Below the pieces are notes generated by a model. That model saw nothing but the letters and a program-made list of their open reading frames with translations, made no database searches and was not told the origin of the DNA. 32,406 bases of DNA from DAOUAT01 sp964551735. GTDB lineage: Bacteria; Chloroflexota; Anaerolineae; CG2-30-64-16. The stretch lies in NCBI GenBank assembly GCA_964551735.1, contig CAZKEF010000056.1:1-32406 (forward strand). The letters run 5' to 3'. Both the position numbers and the translations under genes were made by a program. Each line of letters begins with the position of its first letter. Position 1 is the first letter of the stretch. This document shows, piece by piece, positions 16,024-23,054 of this stretch.

Positions 16024-17037
16024 TTACAGCAACGACAACACCCCCGCATGCACCGCAGGGTTGGACAGCAGCTTGGCGTGCGCGGTGTCGGGCAGGAACG
16101 CGGCCAGTGAGCGCGTGCCCGTTTCCGCAGGCGCCAACCTCAACGTCATTTCCAGTCGTTTCTCGGTGACGTAGGGGTGGGGCGTGGCCGGCGCGCCGGG
16201 GATCTCCCGCGCGCTGTAGGCCGGCACGGCCATGTCGCCGAAGCTGGCCACCTTATCAACTAACGTCAGCCCGGCCGCGGTGATCCGTACGCCCAGGCGG
16301 ATGTCGCCGTAGATGGTGTGCGCACTGACCTGGCCTGGCAGCGTGCCGGGCCGGTTCAGCGCGGCCAGCAGCGGGCTGTCGGGCGCTAATTGTTGGTAGA
16401 TGGGCGTGTCGGTGAGCAGCACGCGGCTGTCGGGCAAGGCTTCGGGCGCGATCCGGCCGCGTTCTGCCAGCTCGCTTTCGTGAAGGGCCGCCTCCCACGC
16501 TTCCACCTCGGAAGCCGGCAGCGCGGGGGCCAGCCCCAGTCGCTCCAGCAGCCGGATGAAGCGCCAGATCAGCGAGTTGCGCGGGGCCAAGGCAGTCAGC
16601 CGCAGCAGGTCCACCCCGCGATGCGGCGAGCCGATGGTGATCAGCCGGCCCACGTTGCCGCCATAGACCGTGCCGAACTCATCGGGCTCCTGCCGGCTCA
16701 GATAGTAGCGGCTGATGATGCCGCCGAGGCTGTGCGCGATCAGCGTCACCTCCCGAGGGCCGCCCTTAGCCACGCTGTCCGCGCTGAGCTGATCCACGCT
16801 GGAATGGCTGCGTTCCGCGTCGCTCAGCCCCACCCCGGCTAGGCGGGATGCGATCTGGCGCAGGTCGCCCCGATTGTTGTAGGTGCCGTCCTCTGCCACA
16901 CCGTAGCGGAAAACGCGCACCAGGTCCGGGTCCAGACCCCCGAGCGCCAGCAGATACTGCCGGAACCCGCCGTCGGTCCAGTCGCCCGGATCGCCGTTGA
17001 AGCCGTGGATGAATAGGATGGGAAGTGGGCGGGACAT
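16024..17037 (-). CDS. Alpha/beta hydrolase, lipase/PGAP1-like esterase
   Basis: A 337-aa cytosolic alpha/beta hydrolase without a signal peptide. The oxyanion-loop motif ILFIHGFNGDPGDW (7-20) and the nucleophile elbow IAHSLGGI with Ser103 are clear, followed by ITIGSPHRGVDLL, typical of triacylglycerol lipases and PGAP1-like esterases. A likely catalytic His lies in the C-terminal PDTAHAKLL segment, and the acidic residue may be in the FGDMAVP region. Substrate unknown. The ATG at 17037 follows GGAGGTTCCC, a strong ribosome binding site. It lies downstream of the peptidase gene with only a 32-bp palindrome between them, so they are probably co-transcribed. Confidence 0.8.
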   Translation of the reverse strand: MSRPLPILFIHGFNGDPGDWTDGGFRQYLLALGGLDPDLVRVFRYGVAEDGTYNNRGDLRQIASRLAGVGLSDAERSHSSVDQLSADSVAKGGPREVTLIAHSLGGIISRYYLSRQEPDEFGTVYGGNVGRLITIGSPHRGVDLLRLTALAPRNSLIWRFIRLLERLGLAPALPASEVEAWEAALHESELAERGRIAPEALPDSRVLLTDTPIYQQLAPDSPLLAALNRPGTLPGQVSAHTIYGDIRLGVRITAAGLTLVDKVASFGDMAVPAYSAREIPGAPATPHPYVTEKRLEMTLRLAPAETGTRSLAAFLPDTAHAKLLSNPAVHAGVLSLL

Positions 17038-17057
17038 GGGAACCTCCGCGTGGACGC

Positions 17058-17105
17058 GTTAGAACGTGCCAACGTTGGCACGTTCTAACATTCTAACGTT
17101 CTAAC
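17058..17105. repeat. 32-bp perfect palindrome plus octamer repeats
   Basis: GTTAGAACGTGCCAAC at 17058-17073 is followed directly by its exact reverse complement to 17089. Octamers ATTCTAAC and GTTCTAAC continue to about 17105. The peptidase stop codon (17085-17087) lies inside, so the repeat supplies the last codons of that gene. No T-tract is present on the minus strand, so termination is uncertain. Confidence 0.85.
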
Positions 17106-18200
17106 GTCGCTCACGATCTCCTGCAATAGCCGTGCCGCGCCGACCATGTCAGCGATGGCGATGTGCTCCTGCGGCGTGTGGACGTCGGCCATGCCGGTGC
17201 TGAGGACAGCGCACGCGATGCCGTGCTCGGCGTAGATGTTGGCGTCGGAGCCGCCGCCGGTGCTCTTGATGATCGGCTCGAAGCCCAAACGGCGCGCCGC
17301 ATCAGCCGCGGCTGCGACCACCGGATGGTCATCGGCCAGCTTGAAGGTGGTGTAGGAGCGCTTGATCTTGAGCTCGACCCTGGCGCCGTAGCGTTCGGCC
17401 GCGTCCTGGAGCGCGGCCGCCATGGCCGCCACCTGCGCGGCCAGCTTGGCGTCGTCGCGACTGCGCGCCTCGCCTTTGATGTAGACCTGGTCCGGCACGA
17501 TGTTGGTGGCGACGCCGCCCTGGATGATGCCGATATTGGCCGTGGTCTCGAAATCAATGCGCCCTAGCGGCATGGCTGCGATGGCCGCGCTGGCTACCAC
17601 GATGGCGTTGCTCCCCTTCTCCGGTTCGCTGCCCGCGTGCGCGGTCTTGCCGTGCACCCAGGCTTCCAGACCGTCCTGGCTCGGCGCGTTGGTGACGATG
17701 GTGCCGATGGGGCCGCCGGAATCCAACACGTAACCGCGGCGGGCGCGCAGCCGGCCCTTGTCCATCTGCTTCGCGCCACGCAACCCCATCTCCTCGCCTA
17801 CTGAGATGACAGCCTCCAGCGGCGGATGGGGCAGCCCGTTCTCCTGCAGTGAACGGATCACTTCCAGGATGGCGGCCACGCCCGATTTGTCGTCGCCGCC
17901 CAGGATGGTGGTGCCATCGGAGTAGATGATCCCGTCGCGAATCACCGGTTTGATGCCGATATCTTTGCCGACGGTATCCATGTGCGCGCTGAGCATCAGC
18001 CAGTCGTTGCAATCCGGCGGATTGCGGTACTGGGCTGGGAAGCGCGCGAATAGGTTCCAGTGTTCGTCATGTTCGACCTCGCCGCCCAGCTCGGCAAAGC
18101 GGCGAGCCAGGTCACGGCTGATGACCTCCTCCTGGCCGGAGGGGCTGTCAATGGCCACCAGGTCGAGGAAGGTTTGTAGGAGACGATTCTCGTTGATCAA
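17085..18200 (-). CDS. M20 family (peptidase T-like) metallopeptidase
   Basis: Zinc aminopeptidase of the M20/PepT-like group, about 371 aa. Metal and catalytic residues are present: SAHMDTV (H73, D75), GGDDKSG (D103/D104), VGEEMGLRGAK (E136, E137), and the C-terminal GGSDANIYAEHG and VHTPQEHI. The start chosen is TTG 18200, giving MINENRLLQTFLDL, the usual family N-terminus, with GAGG 6 nt upstream; ATG 18212 adds four residues and has no good Shine-Dalgarno. The C-terminal RTLEC is encoded by octamer repeats at 17085-17105. The segment RNPPDCNDW near residue 59 is encoded by a GCAATCC-type palindrome, a possible in-frame insertion. A good promoter lies at 18308-18335. Confidence 0.88.
   Translation of the reverse strand: MINENRLLQTFLDLVAIDSPSGQEEVISRDLARRFAELGGEVEHDEHWNLFARFPAQYRNPPDCNDWLMLSAHMDTVGKDIGIKPVIRDGIIYSDGTTILGGDDKSGVAAILEVIRSLQENGLPHPPLEAVISVGEEMGLRGAKQMDKGRLRARRGYVLDSGGPIGTIVTNAPSQDGLEAWVHGKTAHAGSEPEKGSNAIVVASAAIAAMPLGRIDFETTANIGIIQGGVATNIVPDQVYIKGEARSRDDAKLAAQVAAMAAALQDAAERYGARVELKIKRSYTTFKLADDHPVVAAAADAARRLGFEPIIKSTGGGSDANIYAEHGIACAVLSTGMADVHTPQEHIAIADMVGAARLLQEIVSDVRTLEC
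18007..18024. repeat. GCAATCC palindrome inside the peptidase gene
   Basis: GCAATCCGGCGGATTGC is nearly the same as the hairpin cores at 15966-16011. It encodes RNPPDCN in frame, in a region just before the conserved AHMDTV strand. Confidence 0.4.
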
Positions 18201-18307
18201 GGGACACCTCATCGGTTGATATTTGACATAAGCGGATTGGGCGGCGTTCACATCCTCACATGCGGACCCCACAGGCGCCGGCCTGCCCCGCGGATTGTTG
18301 CAGGCAT

Positions 18308-18335
18308 AGTATAACCGGTGGTTGGGGAACGTCAA
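18308..18335 (-). promoter_or_regulatory. Sigma70-type promoter of the peptidase gene
   Basis: TTGACG (18335-18330), a 16-nt spacer and TATACT (18313-18308) on the minus strand. Transcription should start near 18301, giving a leader of about 100 nt to the TTG start. Confidence 0.7.
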
Positions 18336-18473
18336 AGCGGCCAATCCCAGGCTGCATGCGCATCTGTGGTTTTCTATTTATGGTTAACCTATCCGCCGTC
18401 ATACCCCCGTCCGCCCACCGGTAGTAAAATATCTGCCTGATGTCCCAAATTGTGTTCGCTGTGGAGGTATACT

Positions 18474-19304
18474 TTGTTCGATGCTGGCCGTCCGCTGATC
18501 CTGCTCACCAACGACGATGGCATCCGTTCCCCCGGCTTACGGGGCGCGGCGGAGGCCGTGTGCGACCTGGGCGATCTGCTGCTGGTTGCGCCGGCCGAAC
18601 AGCAGACCGGCATGGGCCGCGCGATCCCGCCCTTGCCCGGCCGGCGCATCGCGCGAGGGGCGGTTCCCGTGGGCTGTCAGGAGATGTCCGCCTATGCCAT
18701 CGAGGGCACACCTGCACAAGCCGTGTCTTATGGGGTCCTGGTGTTGGCGCCGGCCCTGTTCGGCCGCCGGCCCGCCCTGGTGATTTCAGGCATCAACTAC
18801 GGCGAAAACCTGGGAACCTCGGTCACCGTGTCGGGCACGGTGGGCGCGGCGTTGCAAGCCGCGGAGATGGGCGTGCGTGGGCTGGCCGTGTCGCTGGAGA
18901 CGGATAAGGCGTATCACTACAACCACGGCCACGATGTGGATTGGTCGGCCGCGGCGCACTTTACGAAGTGGTGTGCGCGGGCCATGCTGGCTGCGCAACT
19001 CCCGCACGACCTAGACGTAATCAAGATGGATGTGCCGAACGATGCGACCGCGCTGACACCCTGGCGGCTGACACGGCAGTCACGGCAATCGTATTACCAG
19101 GTGCTGCCCCCGGCTGAACTGGTCACCGAGGGCGAATTGCCGATCCTGGATTACCGCGTCGCGATTGACTGGGCAACCCTGGAGCCCGATTCGGATATCT
19201 GGGCGTTTGCGCGCGATCGCGTGGTGGCAGTGACGCCGTTGAGCCAGGATCTGACCGCGCGGGTGGACTTTGTGAGATTGGGGGCGGTGTTGTGTGTGCC
19301 GTGA
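18474..19304 (+). CDS. surE: 5'/3'-nucleotidase SurE
   Basis: SurE-family phosphatase that dephosphorylates nucleoside 5'/3'-monophosphates. The 276-aa protein has the metal site ILLTNDDGIRSPGL with N13, D14, D15, then VAPAEQQTGMGRAI, the EGTPAQAV segment and the signature ISGINYGENLGTSVTVSGTVGAA, all diagnostic. The start is read as TTG at 18474 because GGAGGT lies 6 nt before it and SurE normally begins just before the LLTNDDG strand; the frame stays open to a TTG at 18450 that would include the ribosome binding site. It is divergent from the peptidase gene across a gap of about 270 bp. No sharp plus-strand promoter was recognised in that gap. Length is normal. Confidence 0.93.
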   Translation: MFDAGRPLILLTNDDGIRSPGLRGAAEAVCDLGDLLLVAPAEQQTGMGRAIPPLPGRRIARGAVPVGCQEMSAYAIEGTPAQAVSYGVLVLAPALFGRRPALVISGINYGENLGTSVTVSGTVGAALQAAEMGVRGLAVSLETDKAYHYNHGHDVDWSAAAHFTKWCARAMLAAQLPHDLDVIKMDVPNDATALTPWRLTRQSRQSYYQVLPPAELVTEGELPILDYRVAIDWATLEPDSDIWAFARDRVVAVTPLSQDLTARVDFVRLGAVLCVP

Positions 19305-19320
19305 GAGGTGGCCTGCAAGT

Positions 19321-19383
19321 TGGAGTCGAGGCTTCAGCCGGTCACGCTCTTTGCGCGTCAAACCGCCTGAAGGCTCGATTCCA
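19321..19383. repeat. REP-like inverted repeat, copy 2
   Basis: TGGAGTCGAGGCTTCAGCCG and CCGCCTGAAGGCTCGATTCC form the imperfect arms. It fills most of the 101-bp gap between surE and the lipoprotein-YhfC gene. Confidence 0.8.
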
Positions 19384-19405
19384 TCTGACGAAATGGAAAG
19401 CGATA

Positions 19406-21061
19406 ATGAAGAAGCGTTCATTCGTGCAGCTTCTGTTGGCTGCGCTGGCACTGCTGCTGGCCGCATGTGGGCCAGCAGCGCAGCCGTTGGCGTTCAACCC
19501 CGCACCGTGGCAGGACGGCGAGATCAGCGTTTACCGCGTGGCCGGCGCCAACGGCGCGGAGCTCGGCACGGCGCAGTGGGCCTGGGCGCGCACCGCGGAC
19601 GGCTGGTCGCAGTCCTACGAGCTGAACCTTTCGGGCCGGATCGATCGCGGCGAGGTGGTCCTGGGCGACGATCTGGCCATGCGCTCCGCGTGGCGCGAGG
19701 TCGGCGGCAACCGCTACGAGGCGCGCTACGCGGCCGATGGCATCATCATCACGACCACGGCCGGGGGCGAGACCACCTCGAAGACGTTGAAACCGGCTGT
19801 CGATGCGGTGGATAACGACGTGAGCCTGCAGATCCAGCGCGCGCTGCCGTGGACCGCGGGCTACGGCACGCGCTACACCGACATCATTCCCACCACCGGC
19901 CTGGCTGTGCCAGTGAAGCTGACCGTGACCGCCGCGGAGACCGTCACCGTGCCGGCCGGTGCGTTCGCGGCCTGGCGGGTCGAGTTGCGCTTCGGCAGCG
20001 GCCAGCACGACGCCTGGTATGGCCAGGAGCCGCCTTACCCCCTGGTGAAGTACCGTAACCGGGCCTCGGGCGCGACCTTCGAACTGCAATCTTTCAGCGT
20101 CGGCGCGGCTGCGCAAGCGCCCGCACTCCCCGCGTCGCCCGCTGCAACCGCCACGGAAGGGGCGGCCCGCACGGCGCCCCCGCCGGTCAACGTGCCGCTG
20201 CTCCTGGTCACGTTCCTCGTCCAGGCGCCGTTGATGATCCTGTTCCCGCTGCTGCTGGGCTGGTGGATTCGCCGCCGGTTCGGGATCGGCTGGGGCGTGT
20301 TCGGCATCGGCGCGCTGACATTTATCGCGTCGCAGGCCGTGCACCTGCCGCTGAATTTCGCGCTGGGGCTGCTGGGTGGCGGCCGCGGGGTCGCGCTGTG
20401 GCCGCTGGTCCCGCTGGCGCTGGTTGCCGGGGTGAGCGCGGGCATCTGCGAGGAGGGCGCGCGCTGGACCGTGCTGCGCTTCTTCGCGAAGCGGACGCGC
20501 GGCTGGCGCGCGGGGTTGCAGTTCGGCGCGGGCCACGGTGCGGCCGAGGCCATCATCTTCGGCGTCCTGGTGCTGGTCAATGTGATCGCTATCATCGCGC
20601 TGCGCTCGGTGGACCCGGCCGCGTTGGGCCTGGCCGGCGCGCCCGCCGATCAACTTACTGCGGCCCAAACCGCTTACTGGAACACGGCGACGTACATGCC
20701 GGTCATCGCCGGCCTGGAGCGCGTCTTTGCCATCACGCTGCACATCACGCTGGCGACGCTGGTGATGCGCTCGGTGACGCGGGGCCAGCCGCTTTACCTG
20801 CTGGCGGCCATCGGCCTGCACACCGCGGCCAACGCCTGGGCCGTGTGGGCCATACAAACCGCGGGCGTGTGGGCCACCGAAGGCGGGCTGGCTCTGCTGG
20901 CGCTGGTCTGCCTGTGGCTGATCTGGCGCTTGCGCGAGGCGCCGGTCCCGGCCGAGCCTGAGCCCGCGCCGGCTCCGATCCCGACCGCGGCCGATCTGGC
21001 GCCCCGCGCGCTTTCGCCGGAAGAACTGGTGCGGCGCGCAGAGGCATCGCGGTACGAATAA
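19406..21061 (+). CDS. Lipoprotein fused to a YhfC-type intramembrane protease domain
   Basis: A 551-aa two-part protein. Residues 1-21 are a lipoprotein signal with lipobox LLAAC (Cys21). Residues about 30-230 form a beta-rich outer domain resembling DUF3108, including VTVPAGAFAAWRVELRFG and WYGQEPPYPLVKYRNR. After an Ala/Pro linker, residues about 262-510 are a polytopic membrane domain with the YhfC/CPBP-like pattern: EEGAR (349-353), GHGAAE (H377, E381), FAITLH (H446) and HTAAN (H472, N476). These match the glutamate-type intramembrane protease motifs EExxR, H and HxxxN. ATG at 19406 has GGAAAG 6 nt upstream. It lies upstream of an ABC-2 exporter pair. Protease activity and substrate are inferred; the fusion is unusual. 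Confidence 0.72.
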   Translation: MKKRSFVQLLLAALALLLAACGPAAQPLAFNPAPWQDGEISVYRVAGANGAELGTAQWAWARTADGWSQSYELNLSGRIDRGEVVLGDDLAMRSAWREVGGNRYEARYAADGIIITTTAGGETTSKTLKPAVDAVDNDVSLQIQRALPWTAGYGTRYTDIIPTTGLAVPVKLTVTAAETVTVPAGAFAAWRVELRFGSGQHDAWYGQEPPYPLVKYRNRASGATFELQSFSVGAAAQAPALPASPAATATEGAARTAPPPVNVPLLLVTFLVQAPLMILFPLLLGWWIRRRFGIGWGVFGIGALTFIASQAVHLPLNFALGLLGGGRGVALWPLVPLALVAGVSAGICEEGARWTVLRFFAKRTRGWRAGLQFGAGHGAAEAIIFGVLVLVNVIAIIALRSVDPAALGLAGAPADQLTAAQTAYWNTATYMPVIAGLERVFAITLHITLATLVMRSVTRGQPLYLLAAIGLHTAANAWAVWAIQTAGVWATEGGLALLALVCLWLIWRLREAPVPAEPEPAPAPIPTAADLAPRALSPEELVRRAEASRYE

Positions 21062-21063
21062 AC

Positions 21064-21126
21064 TGGAATAGAGGCTTCAGCCGGTCACTTGCATGATGGG
21101 AGAGACCGGCTAAGGCCTCGAGTCCA
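21064..21126. repeat. REP-like inverted repeat, copy 3
   Basis: TGGAATAGAGGCTTCAGCCG and CCGGCTAAGGCCTCGAGTCC form the arms. It begins 3 nt after the YhfC-fusion stop codon and is followed at once by a heptamer array. Confidence 0.8.
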
Positions 21127-21128
21127 GT

Positions 21129-21163
21129 AATACGCAACACGCAATACGCAACACGCAACACGT
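21129..21163. repeat. AATACGC/AACACGC heptamer array
   Basis: Five consecutive heptamers: AATACGC, AACACGC, AATACGC, AACACGC, AACACGT. The array ends 9 nt before the ABC ATPase start, and GTGAGG at its edge forms the ribosome binding site. The same heptamer occurs inside mevalonate kinase (25658) and, inverted, at 27699. Confidence 0.85.
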
Positions 21164-21172
21164 GAGGCACCC

Positions 21173-22159
21173 ATGATCCATACCGAATCACTCTCCAAAC
21201 ACTTCCACACCGATGGCCACGAAGTGCGCGCCGTGGATGGACTGAACCTGGACGTGCGCGAGGGCGAGGTGTTCGGCTTCCTCGGCCCCAACGGCGCGGG
21301 GAAGACCACCACCGTCCGCCTGCTGACCTGCCTCATCGGCCCGACCGGCGGCCGCGCGTGGGTCAACGGCCTGCGCGTGGGCGAGGCCGACCGGCAGATC
21401 CGGGCTCAGGCCGGCATCCTGACCGAATCGCCAGGCCTGTACGAGCGGCTCAGCGCGCGCTATAACCTGGAGCTCTTCGCCGAGCTGTACGGCGTGCCCG
21501 ATCCCAAGGGCCAGGCCGAGAAATACCTCCAGCTGTTAGGGCTGTGGGATCGCCGCGACACTGAGGCCGGCACCTTCTCCAAGGGCATGAAGCAGAAGCT
21601 GGCCATCGCCCGCGCGCTGCTCCACGAGCCACGCGTGGTGTTCCTGGACGAGCCGACCGCCGCGCTGGATCCGGAGGCGGCCAAGACCGTGCGCGATTTC
21701 ATCGAGACGCTGCGCGGCCAGGGCCGGACCATCTTCCTGTGTACACACAACCTGGACGAGGCCGAGCGCCTGTGCGACCGCATCGGCGTGTTCAAGCAGC
21801 GCCTCATCGCGGTGGACACGCCTGACGCACTGCGCCGCCAGCTCTTCGGCCGGCAAACCGTGGTGCACCTGGCAGAGTATCGCGCACAGCTTGTGGAGGC
21901 CGTGCGCGGGCTGTCGTTTGTCAAGCACCTGGACGTGTTGCAGGATGAAGGCCGCGCCAGGCTGGTCATCAGCCTGGATGACCCGGCCACGCAGAACCCC
22001 GCCATCATCAACACCCTGGTGGGGCAGGGCGCCCAGGTGCAGTTCGTCAACGAGCTCAAGCACTCCCTGGAAGACGTGTATTTGAGCCTGATCCACAACG
22101 GCCAGACTGAGCAGGCCACAGCCGCGCCCTCGTCGCCACGGGGGAAACGGCAGAAGTGA
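21173..22159 (+). CDS. ABC-2 type exporter ATPase
   Basis: ATP-binding subunit of a DrrA/CcmA/NatA-like exporter, 328 aa. Walker A GPNGAGKTT (38-46), Q-loop AGILTESPGLYERLSA, signature FSKGMKQKLAIARAL (the SKGM variant typical of this class), Walker B VVFLDEP and switch His in LCTHNLDEAE are intact. The C-terminal ~100 residues form the extra domain usual in this family (DDPATQNPAIINTLVGQGAQV). ATG at 21173 has GAGG 6 nt upstream. The stop overlaps the next gene's region (GTGA) and the permease starts 8 nt later, so the two are one unit. The substrate is unknown; relatives handle drugs, sodium, bacteriocins or polysaccharides. Confidence 0.92.
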   Translation: MIHTESLSKHFHTDGHEVRAVDGLNLDVREGEVFGFLGPNGAGKTTTVRLLTCLIGPTGGRAWVNGLRVGEADRQIRAQAGILTESPGLYERLSARYNLELFAELYGVPDPKGQAEKYLQLLGLWDRRDTEAGTFSKGMKQKLAIARALLHEPRVVFLDEPTAALDPEAAKTVRDFIETLRGQGRTIFLCTHNLDEAERLCDRIGVFKQRLIAVDTPDALRRQLFGRQTVVHLAEYRAQLVEAVRGLSFVKHLDVLQDEGRARLVISLDDPATQNPAIINTLVGQGAQVQFVNELKHSLEDVYLSLIHNGQTEQATAAPSSPRGKRQK

Positions 22160-22167
22160 GGGGCACA

Positions 22168-22959
22168 ATGAACACGATCCGCACTATCATGATCAAAGAA
22201 TGGTTGGACGTCCGCCGCAACAAACTGGTCCTTTCCGTCGTCTTGTTTGTACCGCTGCTTATGGCGGCCATCCCGGTGGCGATGCTCATTCTCATGGGCC
22301 GCGTGCCCATCAGCGAAAGCGATTACGCCGAGCTGGGCCGCATGTTGGAGAATCCCATCTTTGCTGGCCTGAGCCCGGCCGAGGCGATGCAGTCGGTGCT
22401 GGCATCCAACTACCTGATCCTGTTTCTGATGATGCCGCTGATGGTGCCGGTCACCATCGCTGCGTACAGCATCGTAGGCGAGAAGATCACCCGCTCGCTG
22501 GAGCCGCTGCTGGCGACGCCGATCACGACGACGCAACTGCTGCTGGGCAAGGGCCTGGCCGCCGCGCTGCCGGGCGTAGTGACCGCGTGGGTCAGCTACG
22601 GCATCTTCCTGATCTTCGCCCGCTTCTTCTCAGTGAGCGACCGGGTGTTCAACATCTTCATCAATCCCATGTGGCTGGTGGCGATGTTTGTGTTGGCGCC
22701 GCTGCTCACCGTGATGGCCGTCAACGTCGGCATCATCGTCAGCAGCCGCACGTCGGACCCGCGCGCGGCCGAGCAGCTCGGCTCGCTGGTCATCCTGCCG
22801 CTGATGGTGCTTTTCATCGGGCCGCTGGTGGGGTTCATCCAGTTGAACGCCGCCATGTTTTGGGGTGCGTCGCTGATCGTGCTGGTGTTGGACATTGGCC
22901 TGGTGTACCTGGGCGTCAAGCTGTTCCAGCGGGAGACCATTTTGACGCGGTGGAAGTAG
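22168..22959 (+). CDS. ABC-2 type exporter permease
   Basis: Membrane subunit paired with the ATPase, 263 aa from the ATG at 22168 (GAGGGG 4-5 nt upstream; a GTG at 22156 overlapping the ATPase stop is an alternative). It begins NTIRTIMIKEWLDVRRNKLVL, the typical cytoplasmic N-terminus of ABC-2 permeases. Six hydrophobic segments follow, with the loop IVGEKITRSLEPLLATPITTTQLLLGKGL between the second and third, which is the ABC-2 signature (E-K-x-x-x-x-EPLLATP) of NatB-like permeases. The large extracytoplasmic loop is about residues 45-85. Cargo cannot be predicted. Confidence 0.88.
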   Translation: MNTIRTIMIKEWLDVRRNKLVLSVVLFVPLLMAAIPVAMLILMGRVPISESDYAELGRMLENPIFAGLSPAEAMQSVLASNYLILFLMMPLMVPVTIAAYSIVGEKITRSLEPLLATPITTTQLLLGKGLAAALPGVVTAWVSYGIFLIFARFFSVSDRVFNIFINPMWLVAMFVLAPLLTVMAVNVGIIVSSRTSDPRAAEQLGSLVILPLMVLFIGPLVGFIQLNAAMFWGASLIVLVLDIGLVYLGVKLFQRETILTRWK

Positions 22960-22966
22960 CAAGCAC

Positions 22967-23027
22967 GGAATCGAGGCTTTAGCCGGTTGCTCTGTTTCAG
23001 CATCAAACCGCCTGAAGGCGCGATTCC
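22967..23027. repeat. REP-like inverted repeat, copy 4
   Basis: GGAATCGAGGCTTTAGCCGG and CCGCCTGAAGGCGCGATTCC form the arms. It starts 7 nt after the permease stop and fills the gap to the DUF5671 gene. Confidence 0.8.
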
Positions 23028-23054
23028 TGATACTCCCTTGTGAGGTAAAAGGAC

